DNA of 30,499 bases from Opitutaceae bacterium (GCA_031282705.1 JAITDF010000136.1:1-30499), one strand, 5' to 3'. Shown: positions 14,014-22,412, counted from the stretch's first letter. Numbers and translations are program-made. Notes: generated by a model from the sequence alone, not told the origin.

Positions 14014-14844
14014 ATGCCAAAATATATCGACAATACCAACGCCGGCTACCTCCCGCACAACCGCTCCGAGGTCGCCGGCCACATCCAGTGGTTCTTCTCC
14101 GAAGGCGCCACTTCCCTCGCCGAGGCCCGCAAAAAAGGCTTCCTCGACATGGGCGTCTTCCTCGGCGCCGAAATCAAATCCGAGGACAAGGCCATCGAGG
14201 TCAAAAAAGCCAACGAGGGCAAAATCTTCACCGCCTACAAACTCGGCGGCGAAGTCACCCTCGGCCTCGAACTCACCACCAACGAGGTCGCCGACATGCG
14301 CAAGGCCCGCCTGCTCCTGCTCGGCGCGGACCAGCCCGCCTTCACCCAGACGGCGCTCGCCGCCGTCGCCACCTGCACCCTCGGCAATTTCGCCGCGGAG
14401 CCGGCGAAGCTCAACCACGCCTACCAGCTCCTCACCGCCGCCGGCGCGCCCGTGCGCAAGGTGACGACGCTCGTCATCGACGACCTGGTCGAGGGCGTGG
14501 ATTACGTCCTCAACCGCCGCCTCGGCATCGTGCGCTTTATTAACGAAGCCACCCTGCCCGACGCGGCCCCCGCCACACTCACCGTCACCGCCGCCGCCAT
14601 CACGCCCTCCGACGACGACTTCATGGAGAGCGTGCAGGCCATGCAAATCCCGCGCCGCCGCGGCTACTCGCACTTCCTCGTCTGGGATGGCACCACCGAC
14701 GCCAACCTTGTCATGGAATTCGAGCCCCGCCCCACCGAGGTCGGGGTCACTGGCGGCCTGAAAATCGAGGGCGAAAACGCCAGCGAGGCCAAGATCACCG
14801 TCTCCTTCACAAGCACCGACGAGCTCGTCCGCGTCCGCGCTTAA
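14014..14844 (+). CDS. Major tail tube protein candidate (276 aa)
   Basis: Beta-rich protein of typical tail-tube length between connector and tail-assembly chaperones. N-terminal MPKYIDNTNAGYLPHNRSEV, central TTNEVADMRKARLLLLGADQ and VTTLVIDDLVEGVDYVLNRR, and C-terminal VTGGLKIEGENASEAKITVS, the last resembling the final strands of tube proteins (GGxLxxxG then SEAKIxVxF). Stacked hexamers would form the tail tube around the tape measure. No exact family name is claimed; the chaperone frameshift pair immediately downstream strongly supports the assignment. Confidence 0.7.
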   Translation: MPKYIDNTNAGYLPHNRSEVAGHIQWFFSEGATSLAEARKKGFLDMGVFLGAEIKSEDKAIEVKKANEGKIFTAYKLGGEVTLGLELTTNEVADMRKARLLLLGADQPAFTQTALAAVATCTLGNFAAEPAKLNHAYQLLTAAGAPVRKVTTLVIDDLVEGVDYVLNRRLGIVRFINEATLPDAAPATLTVTAAAITPSDDDFMESVQAMQIPRRRGYSHFLVWDGTTDANLVMEFEPRPTEVGVTGGLKIEGENASEAKITVSFTSTDELVRVRA

Positions 14845-14854
14845 AAACCAACCC

Positions 14855-14888
14855 TCGACTGCAATCGACTTCCATCGATTGCAGTCGA
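14855..14888 (+). repeat. Decamer repeat copy 2, perfect 14-bp hairpin
   Basis: TCGACTGCAATCGA (14855-14868) and TCGATTGCAGTCGA (14875-14888) are perfectly complementary with a 6-base loop. It lies 11 bases after the tail tube stop and is followed by an A-rich spacer to ATG 14902. Confidence 0.9.
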
Positions 14889-14901
14889 AAACAACAAAAC
14901 C

Positions 14902-15327
14902 ATGACTGAAACCATCAAACAGCGCACCGCGCACATCACCCCCGAAAACGGCGACGCCGTCACCGTGCGCCGCATGGCGCACAAGCCCGCCCGCGAATTT
15001 CTCAGGCTCCTCTCAAAGCACGCCGCCGCGCTTGCGCCGGCCCTCGGCGCCGGCGACACCGCCGCGCTCTTTGCCAAGGCGCAGGAACTCGTTGTCGCGA
15101 CCGACGAACTCTCCACCCATCTCATCGCGCACAGCACCGGCCTCGCGCCCGACCAGATCGACGGCCTCGACTTCATCGTCGCCCTCGAAATCCTCCGCGC
15201 CGCCCTCGAACTCAACCTGGGCGACGAGCTAAAAAAATCCTTGCTCGGAATCAGGGAAGCGCTCGCCGCCCTCTTTCCGAGCATGACCAGGACGAACGCT
15301 ACGGCGAACTCTACGCCTGGCTTGTAG
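14902..15327 (+). CDS. Tail assembly chaperone, short form (gpG-like, 141 aa)
   Basis: Zero-frame product of the tail chaperone locus. Helical protein starting MTETIKQRTAHITPENGDAV, with RRMAHKPAREFLRLLSKHAA and IDGLDFIVALEILRAALELN before the slippery site. After residue 112 the zero frame goes on into a Thr/Asn-rich tail (MTRTNATANSTPGL) and stops at 15327. Most ribosomes should make this form; a fraction shift -1 to make the longer product. Chaperones of this type bind the tape measure and recruit tube protein. Confidence 0.8.
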   Translation: MTETIKQRTAHITPENGDAVTVRRMAHKPAREFLRLLSKHAAALAPALGAGDTAALFAKAQELVVATDELSTHLIAHSTGLAPDQIDGLDFIVALEILRAALELNLGDELKKSLLGIREALAALFPSMTRTNATANSTPGL

Positions 15328-15419
15328 AGAGCGGCTTCCCTCCAGACTACCTCGACCGCTGCACCCTCTTCGACCTCGACCTGCTCGCCAGAAAAACCGC
15401 CGCACGGCAGAAAAAATAA
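14902..15419 (+). CDS. Tail assembly chaperone, frameshifted long form (gpGT-like, 172 aa)
   Basis: A -1 shift at 15231-15237 joins residues 1-112 of the short form to 60 residues encoded from 15237 to the TAA at 15417-15419. The extension is open along its whole length and protein-like (DERYGELYAWLVESGFPPDY, then LDRCTLFDLDLLARKTAARQ), unlike the zero-frame tail. The T-type extension in lambda binds tail tube subunits. Here the tape measure is about 11 kb downstream instead of next door, which is unusual. Confidence 0.8.
15231..15283 (+). promoter_or_regulatory. Programmed -1 ribosomal frameshift site with stimulatory hairpin
   Basis: Heptamer A AAA AAA at 15231-15237 in the correct zero-frame phase (CTA AAA AAA). 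Four bases later a hairpin begins: TGCTCGGAA (15242-15250) pairs perfectly with TTCCGAGCA (15275-15283), and inside it AGGG (15253-15256) can pair with CCCT (15269-15272). Confidence 0.82.
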
Positions 15420-15423
15420 CCAG

Positions 15424-15555
15424 TGGCGAGTAGCCAGTGGCGAGTAGCGAGTAGAACAAACCTCCGCCAGCCGACTGCTCACTACTCGCTACTCACTACT
15501 CGCTACTCGCTACTCGCTACTCGCTACTCGCTACTCGCTACTCACTACTCGCTAC
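15424..15555 (+). repeat. CTACTCR heptamer repeat, copy 3, with inverted block
   Basis: Largest copy. An inverted block (CGAGTAGCGAGTAG, 15441-15454, with more units before it) is followed by a forward array of about eleven CTACTCG/CTACTCA units (about 15477-15555). The two can fold into a long hairpin. It fills the 145-bp gap and ends about 10 bases before ATG 15565. Confidence 0.88.
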
Positions 15556-15564
15556 TATATAACA

Positions 15565-16086
15565 ATGTTCGTCTCCACCCTCGAAATAATCACCCGCCTT
15601 CGGGCGTTTTTGGAGTCGCTTAAGGCGCCCTCCGGCGAGCCGCTTTTCGAGCTCGTGCGCTGCTACGACTCCACGCAGATCGAGCACGCCTTCGCCGACC
15701 TCCTCGTCGAAAACCAGCGCCGCGTATGCCTCGTCCTGCCCGGCCGCTGCGCCTACGAGCACGCGCGCGAGGGGCTCAAACTGCGCGTCGCCAAGGCCCC
15801 GCAGTTCCAGCTCCTCATCTGCGACACCGACCGCGAAAACGGCTCCGCCGCCCTCCTCGGCGGGCCGGAAAACATCGGCGTGGTCGCCCTCGCCGACCTC
15901 GTGGCCGACGCCCTCGCCGGCAAAAACCTCGGCCTGCCCTTCGTCGCCCTCGCCCCGGTCGAGGGCGACGACTTGCAGGTCTATGACACGTCCAAGCCCG
16001 GCGACCCCGGCCGCAAGGGCTGGCTGCTCACACTCGAAACCTTCGCCGGCGCCGCCCACATCTCCGTGCCGCCGGTGCGCGGTTAA
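15565..16086 (+). CDS. Gp37/DUF1834-like tail protein (173 aa)
   Basis: Alpha/beta protein beginning MFVSTLEIITRLRAFLESLK, with FELVRCYDSTQIEHAFADLL, RRVCLVLPGRCAYEHAREGL, FQLLICDTDRENGSAALLGG and a C-terminal GWLLTLETFAGAAHISVPPV. The composition and size fit Mu gp37-type (DUF1834) proteins and tail terminators, which cap the tail tube. Follows the chaperone locus after the largest heptamer repeat and is five bases before the tail tip gene. I rate the family match as likely but not certain. Confidence 0.6.
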   Translation: MFVSTLEIITRLRAFLESLKAPSGEPLFELVRCYDSTQIEHAFADLLVENQRRVCLVLPGRCAYEHAREGLKLRVAKAPQFQLLICDTDRENGSAALLGGPENIGVVALADLVADALAGKNLGLPFVALAPVEGDDLQVYDTSKPGDPGRKGWLLTLETFAGAAHISVPPVRG

Positions 16087-16091
16087 ATAAA

Positions 16092-19000
16092 ATGTCTCCC
16101 CTCGACAAAGCCGCCGCCGCCGCCGCCGAGCCGGCCATCGCCGGCATCACGCACGTGGACGCGTCGAGCAACCAGCAGGCCGTCCCCGTGCCCTGGGGCG
16201 TTGGCAAAAACCCCTTCGCCCTCACCTGGGTCATCCCGGAGGCCGCCAATGTCTGGACCAAGGACATCAAGCAAAAGGTCGGCAAAAAAAACACCACCGT
16301 CGGCTACGACTACTATTGCGACGTTGCCGGCATCGCGTGCGTCGGCCCCGCCCACACCATCCACTGGATTGAGGTGGACGGCGAAATGGCCTGGCAGGGC
16401 GCGCGCACGCGCAGCCCCGGCGCGCACGAGGAGACGTTCGTCACCGGCGTGGGCACCTTTTACGTGACGTGGGGCGCATGGGACCAGCCCGCCGACACGC
16501 GGCTGCTCAATTCGCTCTCCGGCCAGACCCACCCCGCCTACCGCGGGCAGGTGCGCGTGGTCGTCAAAAGCCTCTACTGCGGCAGCCACGGCGCGACGGT
16601 GCCCACCGTGCGCATCTGCGTCGCCCGCGCGCCCGACCCCTCGCCGCTCGGCCTCGCCCTCGACCCGCCGCGCCTCGCCGGCGCCGCGCAACAGGGCGGC
16701 GAGTCCGCCATCGGCGCCATCCTCGAACTCGCCGGCCACCCCGCCTTCGGCGCCGGCCTGCCCGCCTCCCTCTTCGGGCAGAACGACTGGCAGGCCGCGC
16801 ACGCCGCCGTCGCCCAGGAGTCCCAACTCGGCGGCCTCTCCCCGACCCTCGACCGCGCCCAGCCGCTGCGCGACGCGTTGAAGGACCTCGCCGCCTACTA
16901 CGAGGGGTTTTTCCGCCTCGAAAACGGGCGCCTCCGCCCCGGCTTTTTCCCGCGCGCCGCCGCCGCCCCCGCCGGCCTGCCCGTGCTCGGCCTGCACGAC
17001 TACACCCTGCGCCCGCAAATCAAGGCCACCGCGCTGGCCGCGCAGACCAACGCCGTCGCCCTCAAATACCGCAACGGCGCCGACGCCTTCAAGGAGACCC
17101 TCGCCCTCGCCGAGGCCCCCGACGCCATCGCCGCCGCCGCCAGCCGCGAGCCGGCCGACGTGTCCATGCCCCACGTCATTCTCGCCGCGCAGGCCGCAAA
17201 ACTCGCCGCGCGCGCCGCCGCCGACGGCGCCGCCGGCGAAATCACCGCCGAGGGCGCCGAGGTGCGCCCGGCCCGCGCCGTCAACGCCGGCGGCTCCGCG
17301 CTCCAGGCCGGCGACCAGTGCCGCACGCGCCTCATCGCGCTGGAGGATGAGTTGCTCGTGCGCGTCACGCGCCGCACCGACAACCGCGACGGCACCGTCT
17401 CCCTCGACTTCGCCGCCGAGAAGGGCGCCGCCCCCTCGCCCGCGACCGCGGACCCCGACCCCGCGCCCGCCACCGGCCGCTACACGCCGCTGCCCGTCGC
17501 CTCCGCCCGCGTGTGGGAGCTGCCCTCCGGCCTCGCGCCCACGGCCGGCGGCATCCACATCGCCATCCTCGCGCAGCGCCCCGCCGCGCAAAGCGAAAGC
17601 GGCCTCACGCGCCAGAACGTCGTCGGCTTCTCCATCTGGCACTCCGGCGCCGGCGCCTCCTACGACACCCTCGGCTCGCAAAACTTCTGGGCCGTCAAAT
17701 GCACGCTCGACGCCGCCTTAAGCGAGGGCACGGCCCCCGTTAATGTCTCCCTGACGCCCGACCCCGACGCCATCGACATCGACCGCGTCGAGCCGCAGAC
17801 GCCCGACAACCAGGTCAACAACACCCTGCTCCTCCTCGCCGGCGGGGAGGTGTTTTCCATCGGCGCGCTCGCCTTCGACGAAAACGGCGGCCTCGACGCC
17901 GCCACCGCCATGCGCGCGCGCCTCGGCACCGCCGGCGCCGCCCACGCCGCCGGAGAGGAATGCTGGCTGGTCTGGCGCGACGAAATCCGCGCCTTCACCC
18001 ACGCCGCCTTCATCTCCGCCGGCTCGCGCCTCTTCAAACTCCAGCCCTACAACTCCGGCTTCCTCGAACTCGACGACGCCCCCGTCATCCAATACCACTT
18101 CCGCGACCGCGGCCCGGAGGCCCCGCAATGCACGGTGACAACGCCCGCCTCGCCCGTCGCCGGCTCGCCCCTCGTCTTCGAGGGCGCGGTCTTCGACATC
18201 AACGGCGATCTCGCCTCCTACGAATTCCGCGCGGAACAACTCGACCCCGGCGCCGGCAACACCGTCATCGGCACGCTCACCCTCGCCGCCGGCGTGCCGC
18301 TCCCCGTCGAGCGCGCGCAACTCGCGCTCAAGTGCGCCAACGCCTTCCCCCGCGCCGGCGTGTGGCGCCTCGCGCTCAAGGCGGCCGACGAGGCCGGCGC
18401 CGCCGGGCACGCCGCCACGCTCCCCTTCACCGTCGCCGCCCGCGTGGACGGCGGCTGGGGCGAGCCGGTTCCGGAGCCGCCCGCCGCGCCGGAAAACCTC
18501 TCCGGCGCCGGCGGCGTGGAGACGATCGTCTGGTCCTGGGCGCAGGCCGGCGCCGGCGCCGTCGCCGGCTGGCAGCTGTGCGTGCGCGACATGCCCGGCC
18601 TGGAGGACCCGGAGGTCACGCACGACGGCCTCGCCGCCGCCACCCGCGCCACCCCCGCCGGCGCCGGCCAGACGCTCTACTGCCGCGCCCGCGCCATCGG
18701 CAAAAACGGCCTCGCCTCGCCCTGGACCGCCGAGGCCGCCGCCACCGCCCTCTCCCTCTCCACCGACGCCCTCGCCTCCGCCGGCGCGAGCATCGCCGAG
18801 TTGCAAACCAAGCTCCCCGGCCTCGCCCGCGACATCAAGGCGCTCCTCCTCGCCCAAGGCGACACCCACGCCGCCGTGCAGGTGCTCGCCGAGGCCTTTG
18901 TCCAGCCCGACGGCACCCTCGCCGTGCGCCACGCCGTCACCCTCGACAACAACGGCTGGATCACCGGCACCGAGCAGTTCAACGGCGGCCCCGGCAGCGA

Positions 19001-19286
19001 TTACTTCGACGTGCTCGCCTCCTCCTTCCGCGTCCGCGCGCCGGGCGCCGCCGGCGTCGTCGCCTTCGAGGTCGCCAACGGCGAAATCCGCGCAAAAAAA
19101 GCCGTCATCCCGCTCATCACCTCCGACATGATCAGCGTCGGCTCGCTCTCCGCCATCACCGCCACCATCGGCCTGCTCAAATCCGCCGAGGCGCCCAACG
19201 CCCGCCTCGAAATCACCACCGACCAGATCAACGTCTATGACCAGAACAACACCCTTCGCGTCCGCCTTGGCCGCCTGGCTGACTGA
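16092..19286 (+). CDS. Tail tip / host-specificity protein, J-like (1064 aa)
   Basis: Large central tip protein. The N-terminal part (to about 200) carries IPEAANVWTKDIKQKVGKK and a YDYYCDVAGIACVGPAHTIH block typical of tip proteins of the Phage-tail_3/TipJ group. The middle (about 200-450) resembles the hub region (DALKDLAAYYEGFFRLENGR, PVLGLHDYTLRPQIKATALA). Two or more fibronectin-like beta domains follow (about 680-900, including PPAAPENLSGAGGVETIVWS and GQTLYCRARAIGKNGLASPW). The C-terminus has DNNGWITGTEQFNGGPGSDY and VFDVLASSFRVRAPG-like and FEVANGEIRAKKAVIP blocks seen at the end of lambda J-type proteins (DUF1983-like). Expected at the tail end, setting host range together with the fibre genes downstream. 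Confidence 0.8.
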   Translation: MSPLDKAAAAAAEPAIAGITHVDASSNQQAVPVPWGVGKNPFALTWVIPEAANVWTKDIKQKVGKKNTTVGYDYYCDVAGIACVGPAHTIHWIEVDGEMAWQGARTRSPGAHEETFVTGVGTFYVTWGAWDQPADTRLLNSLSGQTHPAYRGQVRVVVKSLYCGSHGATVPTVRICVARAPDPSPLGLALDPPRLAGAAQQGGESAIGAILELAGHPAFGAGLPASLFGQNDWQAAHAAVAQESQLGGLSPTLDRAQPLRDALKDLAAYYEGFFRLENGRLRPGFFPRAAAAPAGLPVLGLHDYTLRPQIKATALAAQTNAVALKYRNGADAFKETLALAEAPDAIAAAASREPADVSMPHVILAAQAAKLAARAAADGAAGEITAEGAEVRPARAVNAGGSALQAGDQCRTRLIALEDELLVRVTRRTDNRDGTVSLDFAAEKGAAPSPATADPDPAPATGRYTPLPVASARVWELPSGLAPTAGGIHIAILAQRPAAQSESGLTRQNVVGFSIWHSGAGASYDTLGSQNFWAVKCTLDAALSEGTAPVNVSLTPDPDAIDIDRVEPQTPDNQVNNTLLLLAGGEVFSIGALAFDENGGLDAATAMRARLGTAGAAHAAGEECWLVWRDEIRAFTHAAFISAGSRLFKLQPYNSGFLELDDAPVIQYHFRDRGPEAPQCTVTTPASPVAGSPLVFEGAVFDINGDLASYEFRAEQLDPGAGNTVIGTLTLAAGVPLPVERAQLALKCANAFPRAGVWRLALKAADEAGAAGHAATLPFTVAARVDGGWGEPVPEPPAAPENLSGAGGVETIVWSWAQAGAGAVAGWQLCVRDMPGLEDPEVTHDGLAAATRATPAGAGQTLYCRARAIGKNGLASPWTAEAAATALSLSTDALASAGASIAELQTKLPGLARDIKALLLAQGDTHAAVQVLAEAFVQPDGTLAVRHAVTLDNNGWITGTEQFNGGPGSDYFDVLASSFRVRAPGAAGVVAFEVANGEIRAKKAVIPLITSDMISVGSLSAITATIGLLKSAEAPNARLEITTDQINVYDQNNTLRVRLGRLAD

Positions 19287-19291
19287 CCTCT

Positions 19292-19298
19292 GGAGGAG
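19292..19298 (+). promoter_or_regulatory. Shine-Dalgarno deciding the 19309 start
   Basis: GGAGGAG ten bases before ATG 19309. It selects this start over an in-frame ATG at 19237 that lies inside the tail tip gene. Confidence 0.65.
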
Positions 19299-19308
19299 AA
19301 TCAAAACC

Positions 19309-19626
19309 ATGTTCGGCCTCCAAGTCTTCAACGCATCCGGCGGCAAAACCCTCGACGTGAGCGACCGCGTCGGGCTGCTCCTGGGCACCTTCGTTATCCC
19401 GAAATGCACCCCCGCCAACTACAACGCGGGCCTGTGCACCGGCTCGCTCTACATCCCCGAACTCGACGGCACCCGCGGCACGCCCTTCACCTTCATCGCC
19501 AAAACCGAGGGCTATTGGCAGGACGGCGGCAGCCGCCGCTACCCGACCATCGACGCGATCAACGGCACCATCGCCTGGACCAACCTCACCGGCTACGACT
19601 TCACCGTGGCCTACGGCGTTTTTTAA
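19309..19626 (+). CDS. Small tail-tip accessory protein (105 aa)
   Basis: ATG 19309 gives MFGLQVFNASGGKTLDVSDR, a beginning shared by many small phage tip proteins (a YGLxVxxASGxxxLDVSDR-type strand pair). The rest is beta-rich, with Cys residues in PKCTPANYNAGLCTGSLYIP and a C-terminal WTNLTGYDFTVAYGVF. The next gene starts with a related motif (HYGLEVRSTAGTLQIYRGAF), so the two may be diverged paralogues that decorate the tail tip. No enzymatic motif is seen. Located directly after the J-like gene. Confidence 0.65.
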   Translation: MFGLQVFNASGGKTLDVSDRVGLLLGTFVIPKCTPANYNAGLCTGSLYIPELDGTRGTPFTFIAKTEGYWQDGGSRRYPTIDAINGTIAWTNLTGYDFTVAYGVF

Positions 19627-19631
19627 GAACC

Positions 19632-20294
19632 ATGCCAACCCATTACGGACTCGAAGTGCGCTCCACCGCCGGCACCCTCCAAATCTACCGGGGTGCGTTC
19701 AATTACGTGTTCAAACGCAAGGTCTCCGTCCCGCAAATCTCCCCCGACTCCGGCTACGGCCACGGTGCCGAATACCGCATCGTGCCGCTGCACCCCACCT
19801 CGCTGCTCGCCATCCGCCCCCCCTTCGACGTCTCGCAAAACGGCACGCCTTCGAGCCAGTATCCTTATTGCGCCTTCGCCGTCTATGGCTCGGGCGGCGC
19901 CCCGTTCGACGCATGGGAATTCGCCCCCGTCGGCGAAACCGACGAGCACTACGGCATCAAGGTCTGGGATGAATGGGGCGACATCACCTTCAACTCCGCC
20001 GAGCACACCATGAAAATCGCCGGCGGGCTCAACGCCCAGTTCGCCGACAGCCCCCTGCACGACAACTACGCCGTGCCAGCCACCGCCGCCGGACGCACCC
20101 TCGCCGTCGTCCTCCGCGCCGCCTTCTGGTGGCACTCCGCCACCGACGACCGGCCCTGCAACACCGCCGTCCGGCTCTCCGGCGCCAGCTTTGTCTTCAA
20201 CCGCCACTACCAGCCCGCCAACTCCACCCCCGGCGCAGAATTTGGCGACCCCAACACCGGCTACCTCCTCGTGGACATCACCGACCATTTATGA
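19632..20294 (+). CDS. Tail-tip accessory protein (220 aa)
   Basis: Starts five bases after the previous stop. Opens MPTHYGLEVRSTAGTLQIYR, echoing the N-terminus of the preceding small protein, and continues as an aromatic-rich beta protein (YRIVPLHPTSLLAIRPPFDV, AFAVYGSGGAPFDAWEFAPV, DEHYGIKVWDEWGDITFNSA) ending in GDPNTGYLLVDITDHL. Virion-surface or receptor-contact role is likely from position. No known catalytic motif. Confidence 0.65.
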   Translation: MPTHYGLEVRSTAGTLQIYRGAFNYVFKRKVSVPQISPDSGYGHGAEYRIVPLHPTSLLAIRPPFDVSQNGTPSSQYPYCAFAVYGSGGAPFDAWEFAPVGETDEHYGIKVWDEWGDITFNSAEHTMKIAGGLNAQFADSPLHDNYAVPATAAGRTLAVVLRAAFWWHSATDDRPCNTAVRLSGASFVFNRHYQPANSTPGAEFGDPNTGYLLVDITDHL

Positions 20295-20300
20295 CCGCCC

Positions 20301-20343
20301 CGACTGCAATCGACTCCAGTCGATTGCAATCGATTGCAATCGA
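20301..20343 (+). repeat. Decamer repeat copy 3
   Basis: Four units CGACTGCAAT, CGACTCCAGT, CGATTGCAAT, CGATTGCAAT plus CGA, six bases after a stop and 10 bases before ATG 20354. The forward first unit and the inverted later units can pair. Confidence 0.88.
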
Positions 20344-20353
20344 AAACCAAAAA

Positions 20354-20998
20354 ATGAAACGCTACGCCCTCAACCTCCGCTTCGCCGCCATGACCGCCCT
20401 CGACCCCGCCGTCGATGCCGGCGGCGCCGCCCTCACCCCCGCCGGCCTCGCCCCCTCCGCCGCCGACTCGCCCGCCATCACGCTCGCCGCGCCCTGGTGG
20501 CACGCCCCGGCCTTCACCCTCTGGGGCGAGTTCGCCTTCGACACCGCCGCCGGCAGCGCCGCCTGGCTCCTCGCCCTCGAAAACGCCGAAGGCGGCCTCA
20601 CCCTCGGCGCGGCCATCGCCGCCGGCGAGATCACCGTCAGCGACTACGAAAGCGAGGCCGTCCTCCGCTTCCCCCTCCCCGCCGGCGGGCGCTTCCGCCT
20701 CGCGATCAGCGCGACCGCCACCACCCTCTCCGCCGCCGTCGCCGGCCTCGCCAAGGCCGCCGTCTGCGACAACACCCACGCCGGCGCCGCCCGCCTCCTC
20801 CTCGCCGGCGCCGGCACCGCCGGCCTCGTCATACCCCACCTCGCCATCCTCCCGCACGCCACCTCCGCCGCGCTGCTCCCCGTGCTCTCCGAACTCGACG
20901 ACGCCTCCGGCTCCGCCCCCGGCATCAACGCACTCCTCTTCCCCGACGGCGATCCCGCCCTCTGGCCCGACGGCGACCCCGTCGCCTGGCCCGGCTGA
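20354..20998 (+). CDS. Tail fibre-associated protein, LamG-like fold possible (214 aa)
   Basis: Ala-rich beta protein beginning MKRYALNLRFAAMTALDPAV. The block PWWHAPAFTLWGEFAFDTAA with later RFRLAISATATTLSAAVAGL and AARLLLAGAGTAGLVIPHLA reads like a concanavalin/LamG-type jelly roll (ligand-binding beta sandwich), ending in an FPDGDPALWPDGDPVAWPG double motif. Such domains in phage tails often bind surface glycans. Confidence in the gene is good, in the fold moderate. Lies between the tip proteins and the collagen-like fibre. Confidence 0.65.
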   Translation: MKRYALNLRFAAMTALDPAVDAGGAALTPAGLAPSAADSPAITLAAPWWHAPAFTLWGEFAFDTAAGSAAWLLALENAEGGLTLGAAIAAGEITVSDYESEAVLRFPLPAGGRFRLAISATATTLSAAVAGLAKAAVCDNTHAGAARLLLAGAGTAGLVIPHLAILPHATSAALLPVLSELDDASGSAPGINALLFPDGDPALWPDGDPVAWPG

Positions 20999-21010
20999 GC
21001 GCCACCCAAC

Positions 21011-21042
21011 CACTCGCTACTCGCCACTCGCTACTCGCTACT
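21011..21042 (+). repeat. CTACTCR heptamer repeat, copy 4
   Basis: About four units (one CCACTCG variant) immediately abutting ATG 21044 of the collagen-like fibre. Confidence 0.8.
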
Positions 21043-21043
21043 A

Positions 21044-22408
21044 ATGAGCAAAACCATAAACGACACCACCATCCCCACCGTCACCCCGCAGGCCGCCGAC
21101 CGCTTCCCGCTCGGCCGCCCCGGCGTCAACACCGCCTACGCCGCCACACTCGCCCAGCTCCAGTCCGCCTTGATACCCGGCCTGAAAGGCGACAAAGGCG
21201 ACACCGGCGCGACCGGACCCGCCGGCCCCGCCGGCCCCACGGGCGCGACCGGCCCCAAAGGCGACAAGGGCGACACCGGTGACACCGGCCCTGAAGGCCC
21301 GGCCGGCCCGCAAGGCCCGAAGGGCGACACCGGCTCGACCGGCCCCGCCGGCGCCACGGGCGCAACGGGCGCGACCGGCCCCAAGGGCGACAAAGGCGAC
21401 AAGGGCGACACCGGCGGCGCCGGCCCCGAAGGCCCGTCCGGCCCGCAAGGCCCCGCCGGCGCCGGCATCTCCATAAAAGGCGTCCTCGATTCCGAGGACG
21501 ATCTGCCCGCCAGCGGCGACGCGGGCGACGCCTACATGATCGACGGCAATTTTTGGGTGTGGAGCGGCGAGGCCTGGCAAAACACCGGCCCCATCCAAGG
21601 CCCCGCCGGACCCCAAGGCCCCGCTGGCCCCGCTGGCGCCACCGGCGCCACCGGGGCACAGGGGCCAAAGGGCGACAAGGGCGACCCCGGTGCCGACGGA
21701 GCGCCCGGCGCCGCCGGCGCAACCGGCACGAAGGGCGACACCGGCGCGACCGGCCCCAAGGGCGACAAAGGCGACCCCGGTGCAGACGGAGCGCCCGGCG
21801 CCGACGGTGCAACCGGCCCGCAGGGCGCAACCGGCGCGCAAGGACCGAAGGGCGACACCGGCGCGCAGGGTCCGGCGGGCGCGGCGGCCACCATCGCCGT
21901 CGGCAGCGTCACCACCGGCGCCGCCGGCACAAACGCCGCCGTCACCAACGCCGGCACCGCCGCCGCCGCCGTGTTCAACTTCACCATCCCCCGCGGCGCC
22001 ACCGGCGCGCAGGGACCGAAGGGAGACAAGGGCGACACCGGCCCGCAAGGACCCTCCGGCGGCGGCGGCTCCGGCGCCGGCGTGAATCCCTACACGGGAT
22101 GGCAGACCGACATCCAGAACCTCTACACGACGGGCGGCTACAAGTTTTATTATATCGACTTTGCCCAATTCGAGTATGGCGCGGAGGAGGGGGTTTATGA
22201 CATCGTCAACCTCGGAGGCGCCATGACCCTCGCCGCCCCCGGCATGGAAATCATCGGCCCGAACGGGGGGAGCTACGGCAGCGTCCAAATACACGGCGGC
22301 GGCGGCGCGCTGCGCTTCTACTACATGCCCTGGGACGGACGCTGGATTTTCCTCGGCGGCAACGGGCGCTACTTCTTCAACAGCGGCGGCGGGGGGGGAA
22401 GCTCCTGA
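21044..22408 (+). CDS. Collagen-like tail fibre (454 aa)
   Basis: After a short N-terminal domain (PQAADRFPLGRPGVNTAYAA, typical of fibre attachment), three Gly-X-Y arrays occur: about residues 45-142, 184-283 and 317-343, with many GPKGDKGDTG, GATGPKGDKG and GPAGPQGPAG triplets. Interruptions are a small domain with SEDDLPASGDAGDAYMIDGN and WVWSGEAWQNTGPIQGP, and a beta segment SVTTGAAGTNAAVTN plus FNFTIPRG. The C-terminus (about 350-454) is a globular beta region (VYDIVNLGGAMTLAAPGMEI, MPWDGRWIFLGGNGRYFFNS) probably trimeric and receptor-binding. Collagen triplets form trimeric stalks in phage tails. The many Thr residues in the Y position of the triplets are possible glycosylation sites. 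Confidence 0.85.
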   Translation: MSKTINDTTIPTVTPQAADRFPLGRPGVNTAYAATLAQLQSALIPGLKGDKGDTGATGPAGPAGPTGATGPKGDKGDTGDTGPEGPAGPQGPKGDTGSTGPAGATGATGATGPKGDKGDKGDTGGAGPEGPSGPQGPAGAGISIKGVLDSEDDLPASGDAGDAYMIDGNFWVWSGEAWQNTGPIQGPAGPQGPAGPAGATGATGAQGPKGDKGDPGADGAPGAAGATGTKGDTGATGPKGDKGDPGADGAPGADGATGPQGATGAQGPKGDTGAQGPAGAAATIAVGSVTTGAAGTNAAVTNAGTAAAAVFNFTIPRGATGAQGPKGDKGDTGPQGPSGGGGSGAGVNPYTGWQTDIQNLYTTGGYKFYYIDFAQFEYGAEEGVYDIVNLGGAMTLAAPGMEIIGPNGGSYGSVQIHGGGGALRFYYMPWDGRWIFLGGNGRYFFNSGGGGGSS

Positions 22409-22412
22409 GGAC

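Noticed and set aside
15424..15555. CRISPR array at the large heptamer repeat
   Set aside because: Units are 7 bp and directly tandem without spacers; no cas genes.
15565..15986. Alternative frames in the Gp37-like gene
   Set aside because: Arg-rich shadow; the 173-aa frame has regular secondary structure pattern and tight spacing to the next gene.
16083..19418. Long leftward frames opposite the tail tip gene
   Set aside because: Gly/Ala/Val-rich shadows caused by high third-position GC; tail tip motifs are on the plus strand.
21126..21830. Arg/Pro-rich leftward frame opposite the collagen-like fibre
   Set aside because: Periodic Arg/Pro pattern is the antisense image of Gly-X-Y triplets.
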